A stretch of DNA of 64,000 nt from Sinonovacula constricta (lineage: Eukaryota > Mollusca > Bivalvia > Cardiida > Solecurtidae). The notes below the pieces were generated by a model that did no database searches, was not told where the DNA came from, and was given only the letters and a program-made list of their open reading frames with translations. Within the stretch, counting starts at the first letter, position 1. Every line of letters starts with the position of its first letter. The DNA lies in NCBI GenBank assembly GCA_007844125.1, contig CM017559.1, forward strand, positions 31,347,926 to 31,411,925, in the 5' to 3' direction. Below are positions 11,284 to 21,658 of this stretch, one piece after another. The position numbers and the translations under genes are program-made.

Positions 11284-12499
11284 CTGTAACAACAACTATT
11301 AAAAACTCCACCCACTGATTTGACAGCTAAATGTTACAAGCCACGACATGTATTCGGACCTCTAAATATTAATGCGGGCTATGTGCAAGGCTATTTAAAA
11401 TGTGGAAATGCACTAAATATGTGTCAAGAGATGATAAACAATAAATGTCATACCGCATTCCAAGAATATAATGGCAAAATAACACAATATTTTCAGTTTC
11501 CAAGATAAACAAATTCAAAAGCGGGAAGCGTTTGAGCAACCCAGATTATAAAGCGTCTGCCCTATTCGGAAAGTGCCGATTTCGTACCCAAAAGCACACC
11601 GGAACAATATTAACTAGTACTTTCGGTGTTGAAATTTGTCAGAAATAGAATAAATCTATTTTATACTTATTTCATGACAGAAAAATGTGTTAATGTTTTC
11701 ATCAATTAAGGGTTTGAATTATTTTTGAACCATTTTCTACATTACTGTTTACCAAGTGATTATCACAGCTATAAAAATATATATTGTTTACTGATAACTG
11801 GCCAAGAACCACAGTTTGGAATAGAATATAATAAAAGAGGTGAACTAAAGTAAATAAATAAGTGAATAATCTTTTGTGGCTTATTTTGCATTACTCAAAG
11901 CAGGATTTTCTTTTTTTTAGATATATGGAAATTTCTTTAAACATTACTAAACAAAACAAGATTTTCAGAAGATGTCATGCAGAGTATATTATAGTGAACT
12001 TGCCACAGGTGGGTTACCAAGCATACAACAGAAGTTACTGTCAGATTGGAAGAAGAAAGAAAAGAAGAAAAACAATAGTTTTCCATTAATATTTTATTAT
12101 TAACAAAGTGAACAGATAAATGGAATCATAAAACAATAATACAATTCAATATATTGGAATGGCATGGGTGAAAATGCAAAATGTTATTATGTACAGAGGA
12201 ACAACTATGTCAGTAAATGTAAACTTTATACATAGTAATCTATATATTAAAAATACTAATATTCATTTGCAAGACAAGCAGAAAATTAACAAGATTTTTC
12301 TTTTTTGTAGAGGTTTGCGATTGCCATTTACTTATCATCTTGTTTTGGAAGCAAGTAAATGTCTTATCAATGAAACAAAACAAAATACAGACAATAAACA
12401 CATTACCAGCATTTCATTACCATGTATAAACATTAAAAAATGATAAAGAAGGTAAATTTTACAATTAACAAAATCTACACAGTAGCACCTTCTGATGTT
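11284..12499. other. No gene seen
   Basis: AT-rich sequence between the candidate exon and the 3' end of the BH3-only-like gene. Several plus-strand frames of 60-95 codons here are low-complexity and have no splice or start context. Confidence 0.45.
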
Positions 12500-12505
12500 T
12501 TTATT
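12500..12505 (-). terminator. Candidate polyadenylation signal of the BH3-only-like gene
   Basis: AATAAA on the minus strand (tttatt as given), about 250 nt past the stop codon at 12757. Confidence 0.45.
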
Positions 12506-12570
12506 TTAAAGTGTTTTTTTCTTGTACTTGGACAGCCTTTAATAGCCCTTCTCAACCTTTAGTCATCCTG

Positions 12571-12802
12571 TGATGACTTACACAATAAGTCAAAACAGAC
12601 TGTTATTTATAACACAAACATTTAATAGAATGAACACATTTATGCCATGGGTCCATCAGCCGATTGTGTTACTTGTTTGTGTTGATGACTTACACAGTAA
12701 GTCAACACTTATTGTTACTATTTACATAAAACAAACATTTAATAAAGTAAACTCATTTAAGCTGTTGATCCATTTACATTGGTAATAACCGATTGTGTCT
12801 GT
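12571..12802 (-). repeat. Tandem duplication of the 3' end of the BH3-only-like gene
   Basis: Two units of about 112-120 bp start with 'tgatgacttacaca-taagtc' at 12571 and 12683 and end with 'ccgattgtgt' at about 12669 and 12798. The unit at 12683-12802 contains the last coding bases and stop of the gene; the unit at 12571-12682 lies in the 3' flank. In the flank copy the frame reads TQSADGPMA then TAA (12642-12640), parallel to the real end TQSVITNVNGSTA then TAA. Confidence 0.75.
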
Positions 12803-13149
12803 TCTTGGTGATTATCATTAGTCTCACACAAAATTCTTCTGACTTCATAATGATTATTTATCTCATCGCCAAGGCTGCGAAGGTATCGACCACTACTTCT
12901 GCAGTAATGTTCGTCTCCCATTGCACGTAGAATGCGCCCACACAGAGAGGGACGTGAGTTACAACAGGGCCATGGGAAGGACGTGTGCTGCCAAGATTCT
13001 TCAATCTGATGTAGAACCTCACCAGTGATATCATGTTCAGGGTGTGGTCCACCATGTCTCAGACCGGCAACTTCATTTCTAATCAGCTGGCTGAAGCGTC
13101 GCACTAGCCTGGGACTGGCACTGTGATTTTCCCTCATTGTGTTGATTTC
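12757..13149 (-). CDS. BH3-only-like apoptosis protein, single coding exon
   Basis: Coding bases are 13137-12757 (126 residues); the exon begins at 13149 after the acceptor CCTTTAAG. The spliced 5' UTR (exon ending at 14084, donor GTAAGT) has an in-frame TAA upstream of the ATG, so this is the first Met. Near residues 71-101 the protein contains ILRAMGDEHY and then GRYLRSLGDEINNHYEVRRI. The second matches the BH3 signature L-x2-[hydrophobic]-G-D-E-[hydrophobic]-N and closely resembles the BIM BH3. The rest is polar and Cys/His-containing, with no membrane anchor and no BH1/BH2, as expected for a BH3-only protein. BH3-only proteins bind and neutralise Bcl-2/Mcl-1 type guardians or activate Bax/Bak at mitochondria. 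The head-to-head Mcl-1-like neighbour supports the reading. The hydrophobic position four residues before the core Leu is Ser in the second motif, a deviation. It could instead be an unrelated protein with a chance motif. Confidence 0.7.
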   Translation of the reverse strand, partial: EINTMRENHSASPRLVRRFSQLIRNEVAGLRHGGPHPEHDITGEVLHQIEESWQHTSFPWPCCNSRPSLCGRILRAMGDEHYCRSSGRYLRSLGDEINNHYEVRRILCETNDNHQEQTQSVITNVNGSTA

Positions 13150-14083
13150 CTTAAAGGTAACAGTTACAATTTAGGTTATTGTTACAATAAATATATAGTT
13201 TTATTATAGTAATAGCTGTTAGAAGTAAATTTATAAAAAAAAGTTCCTATATAACATAAAAAGCTCTTGCAATGGCAACAAAGGGAGAGAGATGATAGTC
13301 ATGCAGTCCAGGCAATATCAAGACATAATTATGCTCTACAGACTGAATTATATTGGTAACTTAAACATACTTTTCTACCACCTGCTACACACCTGTCACC
13401 CCAAGAAATCAAGCGCATATTAAAGACAATGGAACTTGGAATGTGGCCTTATGGCTTCACATTATGATCATATTGAGCATAAGATGTGCAAATGGCTAAA
13501 AAAAAAATTTTTTTTGTTGCTCTTGTGACTCTCCCAATCTGAACACAATGCATTCTTTCCAAAGTCTTATTCAATACATCTAGTTTTAAAAATAAGCATT
13601 CGCATATCACATTTGTTTTTCCTATTTTTATATGCTAATATTTATTTTTATCAGATATAAGGATATGTGGATATACATATCAGGTAAATTCTACTAAAAT
13701 CTAAAATCAATCAAAACAATAATAAAGGAAAAATATGGTGGGCTGGGTCTTATTGGACTATAACATTCAAGTGATCAGAGGTGACTATTTTATTTCATTA
13801 TTTTTTCGGTAAACAAAGTTCAGCGTATATGAATAGAAGGATTACAAAAATGGAAGCAAATTTGACAAATTGTGACCAGGTCGCTTTAATGTCTTGGGAC
13901 ATGTCAGCTGTCTTTTTAATATGAATTTATGTTGCCAGGCTTGCTTGGTATATTCCATTTATTAACACTGTTTTTCACACAAATTGATAACAACGAGTTA
14001 AATGACAACCAACGAATATAACAGTGTATATTGGAATTTTGTAGGAATACGCTAATTATAATTTATATGAAAATGCAACTTAC

Positions 14084-14170
14084 GGGAAGTTAAACTCACA
14101 CAACTGTTTGCTCCTCGAATGGCTGTCCTTATGTGTTTCGGTTACTTTAGGTTTCGGTTACTTTAGGGAG
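14084..14170 (-). other. 5' untranslated exon of the BH3-only-like gene
   Basis: A strong donor CCC|GTAAGT lies at 14083-14078 on the minus strand. The upstream limit is not visible; about 14170 is an estimate. The exon has no ATG. The intron would be 14083-13150. It contains part of two direct copies of a 16-bp unit, TTTCGGTTACTTTAGG (14136-14167). Confidence 0.5.
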
Positions 14171-14254
14171 TTTCCAACAAACAATGACGTCACTTCCAAT
14201 CGCCTTGCGGTTTTAAAATAACTGGGGATACCGAGACGACACTGACTATAAATA
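14136..14254. promoter_or_regulatory. Putative bidirectional promoter of the apoptosis gene pair
   Basis: A perfect palindromic cAMP-response element TGACGTCA (14185-14192) is followed by a CCAAT box (14196-14200) and, on the plus strand, TATAAATA (14247-14254). Two 16-bp direct repeats lie at 14136-14167. The interval lies between the divergent 5' ends of the BH3-only-like gene (minus) and the Bcl-2 family gene (plus). CREB/ATF and NF-Y binding are family knowledge; use in this animal is inference. Confidence 0.55.
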
Positions 14255-14604
14255 TACGAGGGATCAACACATTTAATTCATTTAGCTAAGGTTAGTCGTA
14301 TAATCTGTATTATTATTAATGTAAACAATTAAGCTGTGTAACAAAAATATTAATTATATATTTTGAATTACTATTAATAAATTATATTCAAACTTAATTC
14401 AAACTTTTTTGTTTCTCTTTTCAAAAAACTAACACGGCCCTGGAATGTGTAGCTTAAAATAGATGTGAACGTCACATATATTTACCAACAACTCACGAGA
14501 TCGGTCGCCATTACTACCGAACGGACGACAGAGCAGGAAGATCTCGCCAATTTTGGCATTTGAGTGCTAGGTTGGTCTTTTCAGACCTTACTGAATTAGA
14601 CACC

Positions 14605-17466
14605 ATGTCGAGCATCAGCCCCACATTCGGAGGAAGTAAACCTTTTAATGCAGAAAATTCTTTATTTAAATCTTTGTGGGGTAAACAATGGGGTCGAACT
14701 TCAAATCAGGGACTGAATGACATCGACCAGTGCACACAAACCAGCGTAACTACGGGCACTCCTCTGGAAAGCGTGAGGAAACTAGCTGAAGAAATCGGCG
14801 TCGATGTCGTACTAAACTTCGGGCAAGAAAATGAAAGGAGAGCACCTGACAGGTTCTGTAAAACGATGAGAAAAACAGTCAAAGAAGTTTCTGATCGACA
14901 TGACATTGCGTTAAAAGCTATGGTAAACAAACTGAAAGTTGATGACACAAACGCTTTTAAGACTTTCGTCAGCGTGGCTGATGAAATCTTTGAGGATGGA
15001 CAGATTAACTGGGGTCGTGTTATTATTGTCTACGCGTTTGGTGCACGACTAGGTGCTCATTTGAAACAAATTCGACCAGGATATGAAGATAAAATTGCTT
15101 TGTATGTAGGAAAATACGTTGCAAATAAATTGGGACGTTGGATTCTTGATAATGGTGGATGGGTAAGTTTTGTGGATTCTAGGAGTATCCAATATTTTGT
15201 AAGCACATAAATTTACTGTCCATATTGGTCATTTTGCAACTTAGATAAATAAGTTTTATCAGTTTAAACAGAGACCTATTCACAAATATGGGACAGATGT
15301 TTTTTTTCATCTCGGCTACCTGGACCACACAAGCGGTTCTCATTCAAGTACCAGATACGAGACAAACTGTAGGCGGCTAGGTCAATCACGGATGAAATCA
15401 CAGATTGGCCTAGTTTAAATACGTTCATGTAACCATTCTTAGGGATGTTAGGTTATAAGCATTTATATTTAAAGTATGCTCAGTAGTAATTATAATAACA
15501 GCATGAGGATGACTCGCATAATCCCATTCTTGACCAATTTACATGTTTTTTAAGAATATAAAAATAATTGCTCAGTGATCTGAAGGACTATGATATGGCT
15601 GAGTATGAAGAATATAACCTTTTTTTGTTATAAACAAATTGTACACATCACAGTGACAGCTGCTAAAGATACATTGGTAAAAAGTACACTTATAATAATA
15701 CTTGAAATGCATGATTATGTTAATTAAAAATATATCAATAAATATCAGATTGATAGATAAAGGTAAATAAATATTAATATTATTTTATTTTGTACATTTT
15801 TATTGGATATATCATGTTTAATGACTCTGTAGTGTTCGATTTAGTCAAAATTCAATTTAGACAGCTGACTGATACATTATTGTAACAAATTCTTTTTTAA
15901 AAGACTAGGCAAAAATGCAGAGAGATCATATTTCTTAACTTTTGTGAGTGTATAAAACCAGTGTTCAAGTTCTCTAAATTAAAACTATAAATAAAAAATC
16001 CTGAAAGCATTATTTATGATCACTTATCAGTTTAGTTCACACAATCATTGGTAACAGATTCTGAATGTGACAGAATGAGATAACATATCATTGTTTCAAA
16101 CCAGGAAATCAAGGATAGGTTTTATTTTGAAAGACAAGATATCATTATTTCAAACCAGGAATTTAAGGAAAGGTTTTATTTTAAAGATAACATCATTGTT
16201 TCAAAGCAGAAAATTAAGGATAGGTTTTATTTTAAATGGTGGTCTCAATAGTGTACTTGTACAGATCATCCCTTTTTGCAGGGTGGTACATAGACTTTAA
16301 GTTCAGTCTTTTTAAGTTTCTATTTTTTGTCAGAAATTGAATAAAGTATACCAGCTTGGAAACAACTGTATACACCAGCAAATCAAGATGACATAATGTA
16401 AAATGAAAGAAGGAGAAGAGAAGAATTGGCTAGTGTTGTGATGCCTGTATGGATCAAGGGACACTAACTATCAAACAATAGACTCAGATTTTGAGACTTA
16501 AATTGAAAACCTACCATTGCTCCAGAACTCCTACAGTTAGCCTGCTAAGAATGAATGGTTCCAGCTAAGACAAATAGTGCATACACATGAACTCTCCCGC
16601 TTTTGGAGGGAGACTCCATCCTTTAAGGTTCAAAATTATTTTAAAATAAAGGATGTTTTACACATTTTCAGAAATCTCCCAACTCGGAAACAGATAACTT
16701 CCTTCTTTGTTTTCATAAAAATAATAATCCTGCCATGTTGCAAGTGAAATTCTCCCACTTTGGTCTGAGAAAAGGTTCACATGTATGATAGGTTCGATAA
16801 AGTTCATTCTGTTTAATTGTAAGTAAATAGCTAAGAATCTAATATTTGCTATTGACAATTGTAGCATACCAAGGATTATTGTAATTTCTTTTAACTGCAT
16901 AATTGGGTAGATTGGTGCTATGGAAATTGTCTCCCTTGTTGTTTAATATCTGAGGTTTTCCAGACAGTAGGTAGGTCCTTATAGTTGGAATTCTTGGACT
17001 TAATTGCCTGTTCTTTTGTAGATATTGCAATTATAAACAGTGAAATTTCTTACCTTTGCATAAATAGAAGCTTTAAATTTGGTAAATACTTAGAGATATG
17101 TTATTTAAAAGAAAACGGATGTGTTTGTTGATGATGGTTAACCTGGGTATTACCAGAAAGGCAGAAAACTTGACTACATAGAGCACAAACATAAAAACGG
17201 AGTAAAACAAATGAATTGGGTACATTGTATTTAGGGACTGTTCAGGGGAGGCTATTCATTAATGTCTCTCATTGCTTAATTTTTAATAGTAACAGGTGTC
17301 TCTGGATGGTGTACTCGGGAAATGACAGTTTTTTTCTCTTTTTCAGAACGCATTTTCTGACTTTTTCTCTGATGAGAATGCCGTTGAAGACAAAGTATGG
17401 AAGGGTCTGCTGTTCACGGCCACTCTGGGCAGTCTGGGAGCACTGGCAGCTGTGATGGCCCGATAG
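14605..17466 (+). CDS. Bcl-2 family protein, Mcl-1-like, two coding exons
   Basis: Exons 14605-15162 and 17347-17466, joined W186|N187 by GGATGG|GTAAGT and TTTTTCAG|AACG; 225 residues. The ATG at 14605 has a CACCATGT context; no upstream ATG in frame. BH1 is about 126-149 (GQINWGRVIIVYAFGARL), BH2 about 178-193 (RWILDNGGW NAFSDFF), and a C-terminal hydrophobic anchor about 205-225 would fix it in the outer mitochondrial or ER membrane. The intron sits just after the BH2 Trp, a position conserved in animal Bcl-2 genes. The stretch 86-120 aligns by eye with the Mcl-1 BH3 to BH1 region, but the Gly-Asp core is Val-Lys, so BH3 is degenerate; this and the FF-x-E end of BH2 favour a Mcl-1-like guardian over Bak/Bax. 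Such proteins block apoptosis by holding BH3 helices in the BH1-BH2-BH3 groove. It lies divergent to a BH3-only-like gene. Confidence 0.93.
16086..16238 (+). repeat. Short tandem repeat, three units of about 50-56 bp
   Basis: Units begin 'atcatt-tttcaaa-cagga' and end 'aggttttatttt-aa'. Lies in the intron of the Bcl-2 family gene; not coding. Confidence 0.8.
16581..16786. mobile_element. MITE-like element, family G (copy 1)
   Basis: Ends ATACACATGAAC (16581-16592) and GTTCACATGTAT (16775-16786) are inverted repeats with two mismatches. Next to the left end is 'tctcccgctttt'; next to the right end 'ttctcccactt'. A second copy lies at 26199-26405. No coding capacity; mobilising transposase unknown. 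Confidence 0.6.
16918..17266. mobile_element. MITE-like element, family C (copy 1)
   Basis: Matches 32628-32985, 38806-39172 and 63385-63640. Landmarks are 'ttgtctcccttgtt' at the left, 'ttggaattcttggactt', 'gtgaaatttcttacctttgc', 'agagatatgttattt', and 'caggggaggctattca' at the right. The two ends share an imperfect inverted 'TCTCCC' segment. Ends inside the intron just before the last Bcl-2 exon. Confidence 0.65.
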
Positions 17467-18482
17467 GAACTTGTGCAATCATATTCAGCCCTTGCAATAC
17501 ATTCTTATAATTTTTGACATGAGACATCTTATGCCTTAAGTTGATAAGACATTAGATGATTGTTTTCCTAAAAATCTTGTTATAAAACAGCCAGGAACTT
17601 TTTTTTCATAGTTAATTGTATATTCAAGTTTACTAAATTAAAAAAATGGTTCAACCAACATCTTTTTTCGTAACTAGCAAAGATCAGTGTATTTTTAATG
17701 CCTTGTAATTAAAGTGGCATGAAACAGTTATTTTCTCAAACATTGTATTGTTAGCTGAGTTATTTTCTTAAAACACATTGTAAGCTAGCCAAGATTATTA
17801 CTGTTGTCATGATCATTTAACACAAAGTTCACAATTTAGGCTAACTTGTATCTTGTTCCAAAATGAGGAGTTTCTTCGGGATTAGTATTTTTTTTAGACC
17901 TGTATTGATAGGGAAAATTTTAAAAGTCAAGAGAAGATTTAGTTGATTTGGCTTACTTGTGTTTGTTTTATGTACATATGATGTAAATTTCTTGCGATCT
18001 CCACACCAACAATGTTGCAACTTGTAACATCAACCAATAACTCGTACATGAATAATAAAAAATTGGACTTATTAATCAATTGTTTTTTCAATAGTGTGCA
18101 TATTATTTCATAATTATTATTTAATACTATTAATTAGATGGATAATAAACCCAACTAACTAAAATCATTTACACAAGAAGAAATTTCTGTCTATTTCTTT
18201 GAAAATCCATTTGTTTTGTTTTCATGTCTTCTGTGTGACCACATGTTTAAATTTTTCTAGGAATAGGAAATTGAAACATTTTGTTTGTATTTGTTTGTTT
18301 TACCTTTAATCTTAGGGAATGAAAAATTCTGAATAGCATATGTTATTTGTGCAATTTTGGCCCTTTTTGCCAACAAATTTTCTGAATACAAATGCTCTGT
18401 GTTTGTTATGTTGCATTTGTATGTACACTGAAAGTACAGTGTTTTTTCCTTTGAAATGCAGATCAGGCAGATGTTAAATAAA
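17467..18482 (+). other. 3' UTR and polyadenylation region of the Bcl-2 family gene
   Basis: AT-rich flank with AATAAA at 18054-18059 and again at 18477-18482. Either could end the transcript; the first is followed by a T-rich stretch. Confidence 0.5.
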
Positions 18483-19674
18483 AAATTGTTTTATTTAAAA
18501 GAAATGTATTGGTTATCTTAATTATGGGTAGATATTTTAAAAGGCTTTACACAAAAAATATTCTCATTTGCTAGGTAAATTTCTTTATTTGTATCATTAT
18601 GCCCATGCAAAATTTATAAAAATCTTGCTTTATTCCATTATATACGAGTTAAATATATGTTGAGGCAGCTGAAGCATTAAAAAAATTAACCAAAATGGAC
18701 ATCATATGGTTTTGTTTACCCTCACCTTTCGGCATATGGCGAGCAACAAGAATGGACATGTCATATTTTTGTTGCAAGTATGAATTAAATACCTACCCTA
18801 AGGGAGATAACACCATGCAATTTTTTAAGATGCACAATTTTTTAAGATGCAGCCCTTTCAATAATCCCCAGCTTAAAAGGAATGTGGTTCCTAAATCAGT
18901 AATAAAGTTTTACCCATTTCCCTGTTTTTTAAACATTTAACCAAAATCAATATACAAAAAGATAAATATGTAGTGTTTTTTCCTTAGTAAAATAAACATA
19001 CGAATGGTGTTTCTTTTCTTTTTTCTATCATGTAGTACATAAAAGACATTAAAAAGGAAGCAGACTATAAAACTAAAAGGACTCAGTTAAGTTAATACAT
19101 TTAATTTTGCCATATTAATCTAAGCCTTGTAATGCTACATGTTAATTACCCATACTTAATTTTAGCTTTTTCGCTTTTATATATATATGTTCATGTAAGG
19201 GATAATATTTCTATTAAGAGACTATGCTAATGCTGTAAGTAGTGTATATCCCAGACGACATCCAGCTACAGTACTGGTCTGAGATAGCTATGACTAGCCG
19301 GATAGAGTTAAAGGCTAATATTTTAGTCTGGTTCGAGCGATGGAATGGTCTGTAATGGTGTAATGTAAATGTTATGGTGTCTGAGTGACACAAATAAATG
19401 ATGAAAAGAAAATAAATAAAATTGTTACAACAAACCGAATATGTCATTCATTATATATCCAATCCATGGAACCACTTACAAACTTTTTTCAAACCCAAAT
19501 ACTTACAAGTAACAAATAAAAAAAGTCTTAATACTAAGAAAAGAAAGAACAAAATATAACTGGCATAAAAGCATTGAATACTTCTAATATTCATACAATG
19601 TCATAAAACACAGTAAGTTTTAGTAAGATTTTTCAAGACTTCAATAAAATGATGTGTTTATTAGTCGCACTGAT
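18483..19674. other. No gene seen
   Basis: AT-rich, no exon. A hydrophobic 77-codon minus-strand frame around 19214-19447 lacks an obvious start context or splice sites and is not called. Confidence 0.45.
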
Positions 19675-20163
19675 TTTTAGCTCACCTGAGCACAGGGAGC
19701 TTTTGTGATACCGTGTCGTTCGTCGTCAACATTTTAGCTTGTGAACACACTAGAGGCCATAGTTTTTATCCAATCTTCATCAAACTTGGTCAGAATGTTA
19801 GTCTGCATGAAATCTTGGATGAGTTCATTATTGGGTCACCTGGGGTCAAAAAGTAGGTCACTAGGTCAAATATTAGGAAAAACTTGTGAACACACTAGAG
19901 ACCACATTTATAGCCCAATCTTCACCATACTTGACCAGCATGTTTGCCAGTATGAAATCTTACATGTGGTTTGAAGTGAGTCGTGTGGATTCAGTGGGTA
20001 AAATTCTAGAAAATGTTATCAACACAGTGGCCACACTAATGGTCCTGTCTTCTCCAAAGATTTCTAAAGTTAATAACTCTTAATTACTTGATGCCAGAAT
20101 TGAGCCTACTAAAAGCCTGTGTCATCAGGTGAGCAATTAAGGGCCATCATGGCCCTCTTGTTG
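19675..20163 (+). mobile_element. Interspersed element, family D (best plus-strand copy)
   Basis: Begins 'tttttagctcacctgagca' and ends with the hairpin 'gggccatcatggccctcttg'. Contains two internal segments that start 'cttgtgaacacactaga' and describe a degenerate internal repeat of about 145 bp. Other copies: 20476-20712, 21338-21658 and, reversed, 46125-46712. A GC palindrome near one end is reminiscent of Helitron-like non-autonomous elements, but no definitive terminus is visible. Confidence 0.65.
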
Positions 20164-20475
20164 AATGAGCCCTTTGTTATTGTTGTGAGCTAAAAGGCAT
20201 TGGCCATGGCCTTCTTTAGGTTACCCCACCCACACCATTCCGTCCCAGTAGGAGATACTGAAATTTAGATAACAAGTAAACAAAACAAAAAAATACCATA
20301 GGTAGGTTAGTAGGTACATGTAATAAGCACCTTGTCAAAACTCCAAATCCGTCTCGCTCTGTGTACATTCTTTTTGGCCCTAAGTTGGCACAGTGGGGAC
20401 ATCTTAACAATTATTTGCCACATGGTTAGCTGTTATAGTTTTGTTACAACTGATTTAACTACTGGTATGTGCCTT

Positions 20476-20712
20476 TTTAGCTTTTTGTATCACCCTTTGT
20501 CGTCAATGATTTGCTTGTGAACACTAGAAGCTACAGTTCTTACGCAATCTACACCAAACTTGGAAATCTGGGATGAGTGTCAAAAACTAGGACATTATGT
20601 CAAATTTAAAAAAACAACAACTTGGGATCACACTAGACACCACATTTATTGCCCAATATTATGAAATCTTGGATGACAACGAATGGACGACTAATAGATT
20701 TGTTTAACATCG
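20476..20712 (+). mobile_element. Family D element, truncated copy
   Basis: Starts at 'ttttagctttttgtatcacc', keeps the 'gcttgtgaacactaga' segment and 'acactagacaccacattta' segment, and ends without the terminal hairpin. Confidence 0.55.
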
Positions 20713-21337
20713 CCTTTCACCTATAGGTATATGGCAAGCACATTATAGCATGAAGATAATAGTAATGGCTTATTGATTTAGTGTTTTGATGTCTGGGGCT
20801 ATGAGGTGCAGGTCCTTATACTATTTGGCTTTGCTTATGTTTTCTTAATACATGTATGTTGTTATTGTTATTATCCTTATATAAATTTGGTCCTTATTTC
20901 CGAAATGAGGATCAGTAACTTAAAACCTTTGTTATAAATTGTGTGATCTAAGTCACAGTTTAAAAGTTTATTATAATATACTGGAAGTTTAAAAAATTAT
21001 AATAAAATAGTTGTGTTTTATATCACAGCTAATCGAAATTTATTGTTCTATCACAGGCTCTGGAAGTTGAAAATTCTATATTAGATATCTTCTGTTGTAT
21101 ATCTAATTATCTATAAAATATATATTAAAAACATTTGTATATTTTATCATAAATTTGGGCACATATTATCTAGCTTGTCTCTATTTTTGGGATGTATCAT
21201 CCCCCAATTAGTGGCACCAATACGTCAACTATTCTAGGTATTTTAAAGTAAAAAAGGCTATGCTTTATATCTACTCAACATATTATGTTAAAGGGTCTTT
21301 TCAATTTTATGCTGCCACTTTTGCCATGTCTTGCTAT
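20713..21337. other. No gene seen
   Basis: AT-rich spacer between two family D copies. Confidence 0.5.
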
Positions 21338-21658
21338 CTGTTAATCTGTGATCGATGAATAAAAATCTTGGATGAGTTCGTAAATAGATTATGTATGTTC
21401 AGAAAGTGGGTCACTAGGTCAGTTGTTAGAAAAAGCCTTGTGAACATGCTATAGGCCACATTTATGGGCCAATATTCACTAAGCTTGGCTAGAATGTTTG
21501 CCAACATAAAATCATTGATGTGTTCGTAACACTTAGGGCCCAATCTTCACCAAAGAATTCTAAAGTAAATAACTCTAAATTACTTGATGCCAAATATGAG
21601 TGTATTACCCGTGTCTTCAGGTGGGCAATTCTGGGCCATCATGGCCCTCTTGTTAAGC
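21338..21658 (+). mobile_element. Family D element, 5'-truncated copy
   Basis: Starts within the 'aaatcttggatgagttc' segment and runs to the terminal 'gggccatcatggccctcttg' hairpin, which is identical to that at the end of the 19675-20163 copy. Confidence 0.6.

Noticed and set aside
14560..14604. An upstream extension of the Bcl-2 family protein beginning at a TTG
   Set aside because: Not an ATG; the ATG at 14605 has a good context and animal Bcl-2 proteins start at ATG.
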